From Streptomyces sp. V3I8 (GTDB lineage: Bacteria; Actinomycetota; Actinomycetes; Streptomycetales; Streptomycetaceae): a DNA stretch of 64,000 nt. Position numbers and translations under genes: made by a program. Below are positions 27,998 through 36,446 of this stretch, one piece after another (within the stretch, counting starts at the first letter, position 1; every line of letters starts with the position of its first letter). The DNA is taken from assembly GCF_030817535.1 (NCBI RefSeq), contig NZ_JAUSZL010000004.1:62001-126000 (forward strand), in the 5' to 3' direction. Below the pieces are notes generated by a model, which saw only the letters and a list, made by a program, of their open reading frames with translations, did no database searches and was not told the DNA's origin.

Positions 27998-28149
27998 TTT
28001 CTTTCGGATCGGGTCGGATCGGGCCGCGGTGTCCGGTGCGGTGCGTCGCGAGGCGGAGCGTGATCCGCGTACCGGGCGTACCCGGGTCGTGCGACGACGC
28101 CGTGAGGCGCCGTGCCGGGCGCCGCGGACCCGGGTCGGTCCGAAAGAAA
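27998..28149. repeat. Inverted repeat flanking a spacer
   Basis: TTTCTTTCGGA (27998-28008) is exactly repeated in inverted form as TCCGAAAGAAA (28139-28149). The second arm ends four bases before the TetR stop codon. The spacer is GC-rich with no gene. It may be a long-range terminator stem or the mark of a lost element. Confidence 0.55.
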
Positions 28150-28153
28150 GGCC

Positions 28154-28786
28154 CTAGCCGGCGCCGAGTCCGAGCTGTCGGACCAGGAGGGCGAGTTGGT
28201 CGGCGAAGCGTTCGATGAATTCCGGGGATTGCGGGTCCTCCCCGCACACGCCCGCGATGACGTGCGGAAGGGTGACGGGGGCCATCGCCGCCGCCATCAG
28301 CATGACGGTCAGGCAGGCCGGGTCCATCTCCTTGGGCAGAGCCCCGGCCTTCTGCCGTTCACGGATGTCGGACACGGAATCCGCGAGGCGCTCGGTGCGG
28401 GGCGCGTGGTCCGGGTCCGCCTCGGGGCCGGTGTACTCCAGGCCGCCCCAGGCCAGCAGCCGCATGCCGTCCCGGTTCTCGAGCGCCTCCAGCACATAGC
28501 GGCGCAGTTGCTCGGGCAGCGAGGTGCCGGGTTCGACGAGTGTGCTCGCCCGCTCGCCCCAGCTGTCCGACATGGCCCGGAACAGGCCTTCCTTGCCGTC
28601 GAAGTAGTAGGAGATCAACTGCTGGTTGACGCCCGCCCGCTTGGCGATCGCCGCGATGCGGGCGCCCGCGTAGCCGTGTGCGGCGAACTCCGCCACCGCT
28701 GCGTCGAGCACAAGCCTGCGTGTGCGCTCCGGGTCACGTTGCCGCTCCGACGGCTTCGGGGATCGGCGGGGCTTCGACACAGTCAT
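28154..28786 (-). CDS. TetR-family repressor
   Basis: The 210-residue protein starts at ATG 28786; an upstream in-frame ATG at 28801 is less likely. An arginine-rich N-terminus is followed by a TetR helix-turn-helix (about 20-66: LDAAVAEFAAHGYAGARIAAIAKRAGVNQQLISYYFDGKEGLF). The C-terminal ligand domain is alpha-helical. It is divergent from an MFS exporter with 129 bp between, so it probably senses the cluster product or an intermediate and controls export. Confidence 0.92.
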   Translation of the reverse strand: MTVSKPRRSPKPSERQRDPERTRRLVLDAAVAEFAAHGYAGARIAAIAKRAGVNQQLISYYFDGKEGLFRAMSDSWGERASTLVEPGTSLPEQLRRYVLEALENRDGMRLLAWGGLEYTGPEADPDHAPRTERLADSVSDIRERQKAGALPKEMDPACLTVMLMAAAMAPVTLPHVIAGVCGEDPQSPEFIERFADQLALLVRQLGLGAG

Positions 28787-28812
28787 GTCCGAACGATACA
28801 CACAAGTAGCCG

Positions 28813-28876
28813 AATCAATCGACAGAACAGCTTAATCAAACAACTGGTTGACACAGTCGATTCGATCATTGATTGT
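28813..28876 (+). promoter_or_regulatory. Exporter promoter with candidate TetR operator
   Basis: TTGACA (28848-28853) is followed after 17 bp by GATTGT (28871-28876), a plausible promoter for the MFS gene. AATCAATCGAC (28813-28823) and GTCGATT (28856-28862) form an inverted pair, with ATTGATTG nearby. The A/T-rich content stands out from the surroundings. These are likely contact sites for the divergent TetR protein. Confidence 0.55.
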
Positions 28877-28915
28877 GAGTTGCGGGATTCCGCTGTCCGA
28901 GCGAAGGAGTAACTG

Positions 28916-30346
28916 ATGGAGAAGCACCCGCTGCGGTGGTGGGCGCTGGTGGTATGTGTCCTGGCCGTGCTGGTCGACATGATCGACAACCAGATCGTGG
29001 CCGTGGCGCTGCCCGCCATCCACCGTGACCTGGACGCGGGAGAGGCCGCGATGCAGTGGATCTCCGCCGGCTACGCCCTCGGGTTCGCCCTCACCCTGAT
29101 CCTCGGCGGCCGGCTGGGCGACCAGTACGGCGTCAAGAGGATGTTCCTGACCGGCATGAGCGTCTTCACCCTGGCCTCGCTGTCCGCCGGGCTGGCCCCG
29201 GAACCGGGCCTGCTGATCGCCTCCCGGGTGGTGCAGGGCATCGCCTCCGGGCTGATGGTGCCGCAGGTGCTGTCGTTCATCCACACCGAGTTCGACGAGA
29301 CCGAGCGCCCCAAGGCCATGGGCCTGTACGCCGGTGCCTTCCCGCTCGGCGGGCTCCTCGGGCCGCTCCTGGGCGGTGTCCTGACCGAGGCCGACCTGTT
29401 CGGGTCGGGCTGGCGCGCCATCTTCCTGGTCAACATCCCGATCGGGGTGGCGGGTCTGCTCGGCGCCCTGGTGACCATGCCGACCCGGCCGGGTTTCCTG
29501 CGCCACCGGCTGGACTTCGGCGGTCTGGCGCTGCTGACCGTCACCGGGTTCGCCGTGTTCTATCCGCTGGTGCAGGGCCGTGAGCTGGGCTGGCCACTGT
29601 GGTCGATCGCGCTGATGGTCGCGGCCGTGCCGCTGGCCGGCCTGTTCGTGCTGCACCAGCGCCGCCAGGAGGCGCGCGGCGGCGAGCCGATGGTCCCGCC
29701 GTCCATGATCCGGGTGCGCAGCCTGTCGTCCAGTCTGGTCGTGATGCTCACCACCCAGATGGCGATCGGGGTGTTCTTCATGCTGACCCTCTACCTGCAG
29801 CTCGGGCTCGACTTCTCACCGGTCCAGGCCGCGCTGTCCTTCGCCCCGGGGGTCATCGGCATCGTCCTCGGCAACGCCCTGTCCATGAATCTGGCCGCCA
29901 GGATCGGCCGCTCCTTCGTCACGGTCATGGTCGCGGTGCTGGCGGCGAGCCTGGCCTCCATCGCCCTGGTGATCCACGCCGCGGGGGACGGTCTGAACGT
30001 GTGGCACATGCTCGGCCCGATCATCTTCTTCAGCTTCGGCATCGGCGGCGTGCTCAACGCGCTGTTCGGCACGGCGTTCGCGCAGATCCAGCCGCAGCAG
30101 GCCGGTGCCGCCTCCGGTCTGGTCAACACCACCGCCCAGGTCGGCCAGGCCTCGGGCATCGCGCTGTTCGGCACGGTGTTCTTCTCCCTGCTGCCCGATC
30201 ACGGATACGAGACCGCCACCGTCAGGACGTTCATGGTGAGCATCGGGGTGACGCTGGTGGCCCTGGTGCTGACGGCGACGCTGCCCAGGCGGCAGCCGGC
30301 CGAGGACAAGGCGGCCGCACCCGATCCGTCGTCCGCCCCGGCCTGA
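28916..30346 (+). CDS. MFS drug exporter (DHA2, 14 TMS type)
   Basis: This 476-residue membrane protein starts at ATG 28916 behind AAGGAG. It has LVDMIDNQIVAVALPAI in the first helix, the loop GGRLGDQYGVKRMF (motif A) between helices 2 and 3, and the drug-antiporter segment GAFPLGGLLGPLLGG. Length and pattern fit proton-coupled DHA2 exporters found as self-resistance genes in antibiotic clusters. The divergent TetR gene supports product-responsive efflux. Confidence 0.92.
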   Translation: MEKHPLRWWALVVCVLAVLVDMIDNQIVAVALPAIHRDLDAGEAAMQWISAGYALGFALTLILGGRLGDQYGVKRMFLTGMSVFTLASLSAGLAPEPGLLIASRVVQGIASGLMVPQVLSFIHTEFDETERPKAMGLYAGAFPLGGLLGPLLGGVLTEADLFGSGWRAIFLVNIPIGVAGLLGALVTMPTRPGFLRHRLDFGGLALLTVTGFAVFYPLVQGRELGWPLWSIALMVAAVPLAGLFVLHQRRQEARGGEPMVPPSMIRVRSLSSSLVVMLTTQMAIGVFFMLTLYLQLGLDFSPVQAALSFAPGVIGIVLGNALSMNLAARIGRSFVTVMVAVLAASLASIALVIHAAGDGLNVWHMLGPIIFFSFGIGGVLNALFGTAFAQIQPQQAGAASGLVNTTAQVGQASGIALFGTVFFSLLPDHGYETATVRTFMVSIGVTLVALVLTATLPRRQPAEDKAAAPDPSSAPA

Positions 30347-30365
30347 CCGAAAGCCGTGGACACAC

Positions 30366-30400
30366 GCAGGCGGCCGCCCCGGACCGGGGCGGCCGCCTGC
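30366..30400. terminator. Perfect 15-bp hairpin terminator
   Basis: GCAGGCGGCCGCCCC pairs with GGGGCGGCCGCCTGC across a GGACC loop, between the convergent MFS and dehydrogenase genes. Confidence 0.93.
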
Positions 30401-30407
30401 GGCGCTG

Positions 30408-31331
30408 CTACGCCGTGCGGCGCCGCGGACCGGAAGGGACGGGGGAATCCGCTTCTCCGGTGGTGTCCGCGCCGACCGCGTGGTCGATCAGGACGGCCGC
30501 GTCCTTGTCCCCGTCGCCCGCCGCCACGACCGCCTCGAACCGCTCCCGCACCGCCTCGAGCACGGGGAGCCCGGCCCCGGCGTCCTGGGCCGTCGCCAGG
30601 GCGATCCGCAGGTCCTTCGCCATCAGGGCGGAGCGGAAGAAGGCCGGTTCGAAGGAGCCGGACCGCATCAGCCCGGCGCGAAAGCGCAGCACCGGGGAGC
30701 TGAAGCCGGTGCCGGCCACGATCTCCAGCAGCCGGTCGCGCTCCATCCCGTCCCGCACCCCGTAGGCCACGGCCTCGGAGAGCGCGGCGACCTGCGCGCC
30801 GAGCATCAGGTTGAGGATGAGCTTGAGGGTGGTGGCGGAGCCGGGGGCGCCCATGTGGACGACCTCGGAGCCGAGGTCGTCCAGAAGCGCGCCGACCCGC
30901 TGGACGGTGCTCTCCTCACCGGCGGTGTAGATGCGCAGTTCGCCGGCGCGAGCCTGGAGGGGGTTGCCGACCACGCATGCCTCCACCCGGTGCAGGCCGA
31001 GTGCGGCCAGCCGGGACGCCGCGGCGCGGGCATAGCCCGGGGACACGGTGGAGGTGTCGACCACCACCGTGCCCGGGTCCAGCTCCGGCACGAGCTGCCC
31101 GAACAGCACCTCCTCCACGGCCTGTTCGTCGGCCAGGCTGAGCAGGAGCAGTTCCGCGCCGCGCGCCGCCTCGGCGGGGGTGGCCTCGGCGCGCGCCCCG
31201 AGTGCGACGAGCGGGGCGGCCTTGTCCGCGGTGCGGTTGTGCACGGTCAGGGCGTGCCCGGTCTCCAGCAGGCGGCGGGCCATGCCACCGCCCATGTTGC
31301 CCAGGCCGATCACGGCGAGCCGGTCAGTCAT
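30408..31331 (-). CDS. Beta-hydroxyacid dehydrogenase-type NAD(P) oxidoreductase
   Basis: The 307-residue protein has GLGNMGGGMARRLL at the N-terminus (Rossmann fold), TSTVSPG after the cofactor domain and GSATTLKLILNLMLG, in which the lysine is the expected catalytic residue of 3-hydroxyisobutyrate dehydrogenase relatives. Imine reductases of the same fold usually lack this lysine. It overlaps the stop of the ABM gene by 8 bp, so the pair is co-translated. Its role in the pathway is unknown; reduction of a side-chain carbonyl is possible. Confidence 0.82.
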   Translation of the reverse strand: MTDRLAVIGLGNMGGGMARRLLETGHALTVHNRTADKAAPLVALGARAEATPAEAARGAELLLLSLADEQAVEEVLFGQLVPELDPGTVVVDTSTVSPGYARAAASRLAALGLHRVEACVVGNPLQARAGELRIYTAGEESTVQRVGALLDDLGSEVVHMGAPGSATTLKLILNLMLGAQVAALSEAVAYGVRDGMERDRLLEIVAGTGFSSPVLRFRAGLMRSGSFEPAFFRSALMAKDLRIALATAQDAGAGLPVLEAVRERFEAVVAAGDGDKDAAVLIDHAVGADTTGEADSPVPSGPRRRTA

Positions 31332-31674
31332 GATGCTCCTCGGTCGAAGGTGCGGCCTGCGCGGGCAGGTCGTGCACCACGCGCGTGACGGTCATGCCGC
31401 CGCCGGTGCGGAACGGGGCGAGGCGGCGGCGGTGGGTGACGTGGGCGTCGCTGCGCTCGAAGGCGCGGAAGCCCGCCTCGTCCTCCCAGTCGGTGATCAC
31501 GTAGTAGACGTCGTGCTCGTCCTGGCTGCGGACCAGGTTCTGGCCCCGGTTGGCCGGTTCCCCTGCGATGAGACGGCCGACCTCCAGCCAGGTGCGCTCG
31601 AAGGAGCCGGCGGCCTCGGGGCGGATCTCCATGCGCAGGATGACCCGGCAGCCGCCGGTCTGGGTCTGGGTCAT
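31324..31674 (-). CDS. ABM-family monooxygenase-like protein, third copy
   Basis: The 116-residue protein reads CRVILRMEIRPEAAGSFERTWLEV, then YYVITDWEDEAGFRAFERSDAHVTHRRRLAPF. It is clearly a paralog of the protein at 14211 (same VILRMEIRP, DW.DE.GFRAFE and HV.HR.RL blocks). A quinone-forming oxidation is the family expectation. It is coupled by overlap to the dehydrogenase at 30408 and is divergent from the FAD monooxygenase at 31817. Confidence 0.82.
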   Translation of the reverse strand: MTQTQTGGCRVILRMEIRPEAAGSFERTWLEVGRLIAGEPANRGQNLVRSQDEHDVYYVITDWEDEAGFRAFERSDAHVTHRRRLAPFRTGGGMTVTRVVHDLPAQAAPSTEEHHD

Positions 31675-31816
31675 GCCGGGCAGCCTTGCGGCACCGCTTC
31701 GAGACTCGCTCGGGCCCCGGCCAAGGGGGGCCGCCGCTCGACCGCGCCGCGAGGGGGAGGCCGCAGGGTGGACGGCGTCCACGGAAGCGTGACACGGCAT
31801 TCGAGTGGGGGCGGGC

Positions 31817-33016
31817 ATGAAGGTCCTGATCATCGGCGGGGGCGTCGGCGGTCTCTGCCTGGCGCACAGCCTGCTGCGTGCCGGCGTTCCGGTCGAGGTC
31901 CACGAACGGGACACGACCCCGGAGGGCCGCCGGCAGGGGTATCGGCTGCGGATCAGCCCGGAGGGAGAGCAGGGCCTGCGCGCCTGTCTGCCGCAGGAGC
32001 TGCAGGATCTGCTGGTGGCCACCGCCAACCGGCGGGAGCACGGCGGGCTGGCCGCCTACGACGAACGGCTCGAACCGCAGTGGGCACCGACGGTCCCGGA
32101 TTCGAGGGGCGAGGCCCCCGACAGGATCGACGCGGTGGACCGGGTGACGCTGCGCCGGATCCTGCTGACCGGGCTGGAGCGGGTGGTGCGTTTCGGCCGC
32201 GACTGCCGGGACGTGGAGTTCCTGCCCGACGGGCGGGTGCGCGCACATTTCGCACAGGGCGACCCGGCCGAGGGCGACCTGCTGGTCGCGGCGGACGGCG
32301 CCGGTTCGCGCATCCGCGCCCGGCTGCGGCCGCAGGACCGGCCGAAGGACCTGGGCGTGCGCACGGTCTTCTCCCGGATCCCGCGCGCCGCGGCGCACAG
32401 CGCAGGCCTTCCGGAGGTGCTGCGGGACCGGTTCTCCTATGTGATCGGCTCGGACGGACACCACCTGGGGCTGATGCCGATGGTGTTCCGCGAGGCCCCG
32501 ACCGCGGCGGCGCGGCGGCTGGCCCCGGCGGCGCGTCTGACGGACCCCGAGGACTACTACATGGCCGTGTTCAATGTGCATCGCGGCGATCTCGCCCTCC
32601 CGGACGAGGAGTTCTTCGCGCTGTCCGGGAAGCAGCTGAACGCGTTGGTGACGCAACGGACCGCGGGGTGGCACCCGGCGCTGCGCGGGGTGTTCGACCA
32701 CGCCGACACCGAGCAGTCCTTCGCCGTGGCGCTGCGGGCGACCGTCCCCGTCGAGCCCTGGGAGCCGGGGCCGGTGGTGCCGCTGGGGGACGCGGCGCAC
32801 ACCATGCCGCCGTCCGGCGGAGTGGGTGCGAACACGGCGCTGCGCGATGCCGCGGGGCTCGGCCGGGCACTGTCCGAGGCCGCGGCCGGCCGGGAGGATC
32901 TCGCCGCGGCGCTGGCGTCCTACCAGCAGGCCATGGCCGAGTACGCCGAAGAAGGGGTGCAGCTGTCGCTGCGGATCGCCAAGTGGTCGATCCCGGCGAC
33001 AGAGGTACCGGCCTGA
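31817..33016 (+). CDS. FAD-dependent monooxygenase (single-domain group A)
   Basis: ATG 31817 gives 399 residues; GTG 31805 in the same frame has no ribosome site. FAD motif VLIIGGGVGGLCLAHSL, middle DG motif LLVAADGAGSRIRA, and GDAAHTMPPSGGVGANTALRDA near residue 320 define a group A flavin hydroxylase lacking the C-terminal thioredoxin-like domain. It is a close relative of the enzyme at 33082, in convergent orientation with it. These enzymes hydroxylate aromatic rings or perform oxidative ring opening. Confidence 0.9.
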   Translation: MKVLIIGGGVGGLCLAHSLLRAGVPVEVHERDTTPEGRRQGYRLRISPEGEQGLRACLPQELQDLLVATANRREHGGLAAYDERLEPQWAPTVPDSRGEAPDRIDAVDRVTLRRILLTGLERVVRFGRDCRDVEFLPDGRVRAHFAQGDPAEGDLLVAADGAGSRIRARLRPQDRPKDLGVRTVFSRIPRAAAHSAGLPEVLRDRFSYVIGSDGHHLGLMPMVFREAPTAAARRLAPAARLTDPEDYYMAVFNVHRGDLALPDEEFFALSGKQLNALVTQRTAGWHPALRGVFDHADTEQSFAVALRATVPVEPWEPGPVVPLGDAAHTMPPSGGVGANTALRDAAGLGRALSEAAAGREDLAAALASYQQAMAEYAEEGVQLSLRIAKWSIPATEVPA

Positions 33017-33021
33017 GCCGG

Positions 33022-33070
33022 GCACACGCGAAGGGACCGCGCCGTGCCGGCGCGGTCCCTTCGCGTGTGC
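33022..33070. terminator. Hairpin terminator between paired monooxygenases
   Basis: GCACACGCGAAGGGACCGCG plus two bases pair with the complementary arm ending CGCGTGTGC across a GTGCC loop. It sits exactly between the convergent paralogs. Confidence 0.92.
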
Positions 33071-33081
33071 CACGGTGGTGC

Positions 33082-34284
33082 TCAGGGACTCCAGTCGATG
33101 TCCGTGGAGCCCTTCGCCATCTGCAGCGACATGGTCACCGCCGCCGCCGCGTACGAGGCCATGGCCGTGCCGTAGGCGCGGGCCGCCTCGGTGACGGTCT
33201 GCGCGCGGCGGTCCACCTTGCCCAGTTCGCGGCACAGCAGTGCGGCGTCCTGGACCGCGGTGTTCGCCCCGACCCCGCCGGAGGGCGGCATCGCGTGCAC
33301 CGCGTCGCCCAGCGGGATGACACGGCCCGGCTCCCAGGGGCGCACCGGCACCGCGGCGCGCAGGGCGATCGGGTGCGTGTCGGGGGCCGCCGCGTGGTCC
33401 AGCAGGGCACGCAGGTCCGGGTGCCAGCCGGCGGTGCGCGCCCGCAGCAGGGCGAGCAGCTGCTCGCCGGTCATGGCGAAGAACGCCTCGTCGGACACGT
33501 CCAGGGCATCGCGGTGCAGGTTCAGCACCGTCGTGTAGTAGTCCTCGGTGTCCACCGCCACGGGCGCCCCCGGGGGCCGCGAGGTGCGGAACGTCATCGG
33601 CAGCAGGCCGAAGCTCACACCGTCGCAGGCGGTGACGGCGCTGAACCGGTCCTGCAGGAAGTCCGGGAGACCGCTCTTGACCACGGCCTCCCTCGGGACG
33701 CGCGAGACGATCGACCGCACCTTCAGGTCCCGGGGGCGGTCCTCGTCCCCGGGCCGGCACCGGGCGCGCACCGCGGAGTCCACCCCGTCGGCGGCCACCA
33801 GCACGTCGCCGGTGTCGGTGGTGCCGTTGGCGAAGTAGGCCCGGACCCGGCCGTCCTGCGTCTGCTCGAGGCGTTCGAAGGAGCTGTCGAGGACGACCGT
33901 GTCCTCCAGGCCGGTGAAGAGGATCGCGCGCAGGGCGGCCCGGTCGACCGCGTCCACCCGGCGGTCCTCGGCGACGTCCGGCTCGTTCATCTCCCACACC
34001 GGGGACAGGTGCTCGTCGAAACCGGCGATGCCCTTGTCGTACGTCATCGAGGTGGCGACGAGCAGTTCGTGCAGGTGGTTCGGCAGGCACGCGCGCAAGG
34101 CCTCGTCGCCCTCCGGGGTGATGCGCAGCCGGTAGCGGTCGGCGGAGCCGGGGACGTGGGCGTCCCGCTCGTGCACGGCGACGTCGATCCCTTCCCGCCG
34201 CAGCCCCTGGGCGAGGCTCAACCCGCCGATACCGGCACCGATGACCAGCACCCGCAGGCGTTGGCCCGGGTCCCGTCGGGTCAT
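33082..34284 (-). CDS. FAD-dependent monooxygenase, paralog
   Basis: The 400-residue enzyme has VLVIGAGIGGLSLAQGLRREGI, VLVAADGVDSAVRA and GDAVHAMPPSGGVGANTAVQDA. It aligns along its full length with the protein at 31817 (shared RYRLRI.PEG, LRACLP and TAGWHP.LR.L.DHA segments). Two adjacent paralogs facing each other suggest an inverted duplication followed by specialisation. It lies 35 bp downstream of the beta-helix gene on the same strand. Confidence 0.9.
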   Translation of the reverse strand: MTRRDPGQRLRVLVIGAGIGGLSLAQGLRREGIDVAVHERDAHVPGSADRYRLRITPEGDEALRACLPNHLHELLVATSMTYDKGIAGFDEHLSPVWEMNEPDVAEDRRVDAVDRAALRAILFTGLEDTVVLDSSFERLEQTQDGRVRAYFANGTTDTGDVLVAADGVDSAVRARCRPGDEDRPRDLKVRSIVSRVPREAVVKSGLPDFLQDRFSAVTACDGVSFGLLPMTFRTSRPPGAPVAVDTEDYYTTVLNLHRDALDVSDEAFFAMTGEQLLALLRARTAGWHPDLRALLDHAAAPDTHPIALRAAVPVRPWEPGRVIPLGDAVHAMPPSGGVGANTAVQDAALLCRELGKVDRRAQTVTEAARAYGTAMASYAAAAVTMSLQMAKGSTDIDWSP

Positions 34285-34319
34285 GCTGTTCTCCCTTGTC
34301 TCGTCGGGGGTGTGTCCGG

Positions 34320-35918
34320 CTACCGGACCGGGGGTCCGGTGTAGGCGCCGATGTTGGGGGCGGTGTCGGGGATCGGGTTGCCGAAGAAGTCCCGGCCGCC
34401 GTCGCCGGCCACGGGGACCCCGGCGCGGAGCGCGGGCGAGCCGGCGCGGAGCCGGTATCCACGGGTGTCGGACAGGCCGGTCGCCGTGCCGGGCGCGACC
34501 AGGCGCGGGTCACCGGTGCGGGCCTGGGAGTCGCCGGAGGGCGGTGTGGTGATGTTCTGGTACAGGTTGTGGTCGTAGACGCCGTGGGGGTCGTTCCAGC
34601 CCGCGCCGGCGGACCGGCCGACGAAGATGTTGTCGGTGAAGTTCAGCTTGTTGTCCGTGTAGTTGGCCACCATGCGCTCGGCGACATCGCTGTAGACCGT
34701 GTTGCCGTAGAAGTCGACGCCGCCGGACTCCAGGCAGATGGTCGTGATGACGCCGACGTAGTCCCGGCCCCCTTCCTCGAAGAAGTCGGGGAACCAGCCG
34801 TTGGAGTTGTCGTTCTGGCTGATGTTGTAGCGGACCACGGTGTTGTCGCTGGGACGCCCGGCGTCGGAGCACACGACGAGCATGCCGCCCTGGTTGTTCG
34901 CGCTGAAGTTGTACTCGAAGACCGTGTCCGAGTTGGCGTGTTCGGTCATGAACGCGGCGGACGGCAGCGCGTCGTGGCCCGCGCCGTCGGTGACCACGTT
35001 GTGGCTGAAGACGGTGCCGTCGGAGTTGAACGCGCTCATGGCCGCGGTGTAGGACGGGGCCCGCTCGGCCCATCCCCTGACGGTGTTCCGGGCGACCAGT
35101 GCGTCCTTGCCGTTCTGCACGCCGACGGCGTCGCCACCCAGGTCGGACATGTGGTTGCCGACGATCCGGAGCCGGGTCATGGGCAGGTAGGTGGTGCCTC
35201 GGCCGTCCGGGTACCGGGCGCGGCGCTCCCAGTCGGAGTAGGTCATGACGCCCTGCCGGTCGACGTGCCTGACCGTGTTGCCGGTGATGGTGACGTCGTC
35301 GAAGGCCGTCGGGGTCCGCGTCCCGCCGGCCTTGAGGATGATTCCGCCGCTGACGTCGGGTGAGTGCGGACTGGCGCAGTCGCACCCGTTGACGTCGTGG
35401 ACGTGGTTGTCGGCGATGACGATGTGCCGTGCCGTGCCGAAGTCGGTCAGCCGGACGTAGATGCCGATCCGCAGCTCGTCCGCGGCCGGCGGGGTCGTAC
35501 CCCAGTTGGACACGTCGAGGTCGCGCACCTCCCAGTACTCGACGTTGTCCAGCAGGACCGCGGCGAGCGCCCCCTGCCCGGCGATCGCCGGCTTGGCCCC
35601 CTTGCCGTAGGCGTCCGTGGCGATGGGCCGGGCCGCGGTGCCCGAGCCGTGCGGGGCGAAGGTGCCCTCGCACCGGGTTCCGCGCTTGAACAGGATGCGG
35701 CTGCCGGGCGTGAAGGTCACCGAGTTGGCCTTCCGCAGGGTCCGCCAGGCCTGTGCGGGGCCGTGCCCCGAGGCCGAGTCGCTGCCGCCGGCGCAGTCGA
35801 GGTAGTACCGGTTCCCGGAACGCTCCGGCGCGGACGCCGTGGCCGCCGGAGCGCTGAGCGCCGTGACCGCGATCAGCGCTGCCGGCAGGCAGATCCTGCG
35901 TATCCAGCCGGATCTCAT
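34320..35918 (-). CDS. Secreted right-handed beta-helix repeat protein
   Basis: The 532-residue protein starts at ATG 35918 behind GGAGGAAGG. A signal peptide (positively charged RSGWIRR, hydrophobic core, likely cleavage near ATASA at about 28) precedes parallel beta-helix turns: repeated HIVIADNHVHDV, DVTITGNTVRHV, RLRIVGNHMSDL and VVRYNISQNDNS. The C-terminus NIGAYTGPPVR is typical of pectate-lyase-like or polysaccharide-acting proteins of the cell exterior. It has no obvious role in polyketide synthesis, and no catalytic residues can be assigned by eye. Confidence 0.83.
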   Translation of the reverse strand: MRSGWIRRICLPAALIAVTALSAPAATASAPERSGNRYYLDCAGGSDSASGHGPAQAWRTLRKANSVTFTPGSRILFKRGTRCEGTFAPHGSGTAARPIATDAYGKGAKPAIAGQGALAAVLLDNVEYWEVRDLDVSNWGTTPPAADELRIGIYVRLTDFGTARHIVIADNHVHDVNGCDCASPHSPDVSGGIILKAGGTRTPTAFDDVTITGNTVRHVDRQGVMTYSDWERRARYPDGRGTTYLPMTRLRIVGNHMSDLGGDAVGVQNGKDALVARNTVRGWAERAPSYTAAMSAFNSDGTVFSHNVVTDGAGHDALPSAAFMTEHANSDTVFEYNFSANNQGGMLVVCSDAGRPSDNTVVRYNISQNDNSNGWFPDFFEEGGRDYVGVITTICLESGGVDFYGNTVYSDVAERMVANYTDNKLNFTDNIFVGRSAGAGWNDPHGVYDHNLYQNITTPPSGDSQARTGDPRLVAPGTATGLSDTRGYRLRAGSPALRAGVPVAGDGGRDFFGNPIPDTAPNIGAYTGPPVR

Positions 35919-36446
35919 GGTGTGTTTCCTTCCTCCACGAGCTGGGGTGCAGCCCGCGGCACGGGCCGGGCAGGATGCTGGCAACGCCGGCTCGCACCGG
36001 ACTCGGGACACCCTCGAAGCCGCGGGCACGGCACTCCCGCGTTCCCCCTTGCGCGAGCCGCCCCGGCGTCCTGGTCCGCCCGCCCGGTGCCGGGGTGCGC
36101 CGTCCGCAACCGTCGCGGCCACGGCTCCAGGACGTTTTGAGCCCGGCGCGAGCGGGCGTTGCCAGCATCTGCCCGGGCCGTGCCACCGGCCGTGGCACGG
36201 CCCGCCGCGCGGGAGGAAGAACACCATGACAGCGGTGCACCCCATGCCGGCAGCCGCGTCCTGTGCGCCCCCGGCCCCCGGTGCACCGGCGTCTTCGGCC
36301 CCGACGGATCGAGGACCGCGGCCCGCGCCGGGCGGACCCCGGCCCCGGACGCGGGTGGTCGCGCCGCGGTTCCGGCCTCCGCCGCGCCGGCCTCGTACGA
36401 CGCCGCGTCCGTGCTGGAATCCCCGCCGAGAAAACCCGGAGTGAGC
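35919..36446. other. Divergent promoter region before the NRPS
   Basis: This 528-bp region separates the divergent beta-helix and NRPS genes and carries the long inverted repeat listed next. A proline/arginine-rich frame from ATG 36226 to 36444, with a good GGAGGAAG site, could be a 72-residue leader but its composition is not protein-like. The bases before it (AGGAAGAACACCATG) mirror those before the beta-helix start (AGGAAGGAAACACCATG), suggesting local duplication. Confidence 0.5.
35958..36184. repeat. Imperfect long inverted repeat
   Basis: The arms at about 35958-35994 and 36147-36184 are about 38 bp each, with a few mismatches. The first includes GGATGCTGGCAACGCCGG; the second includes CGGGCGTTGCCAGCATC. 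The loop is about 150 bp. It lies between two divergent genes. It could be a regulatory structure, paired binding sites or the footprint of a mobile element. Confidence 0.6.

Noticed and set aside
27905..28153. Possible small gene between the SDR and the TetR regulator
   Set aside because: Frames are short and arginine-rich with no ribosome site; only an inverted repeat is supportable.
36226..36444. A 72-codon frame with a good ribosome site directly before the NRPS
   Set aside because: The product is almost entirely Pro, Arg and Ala with mixed third positions. A leader peptide cannot be excluded, but the evidence is too weak to call it a gene.
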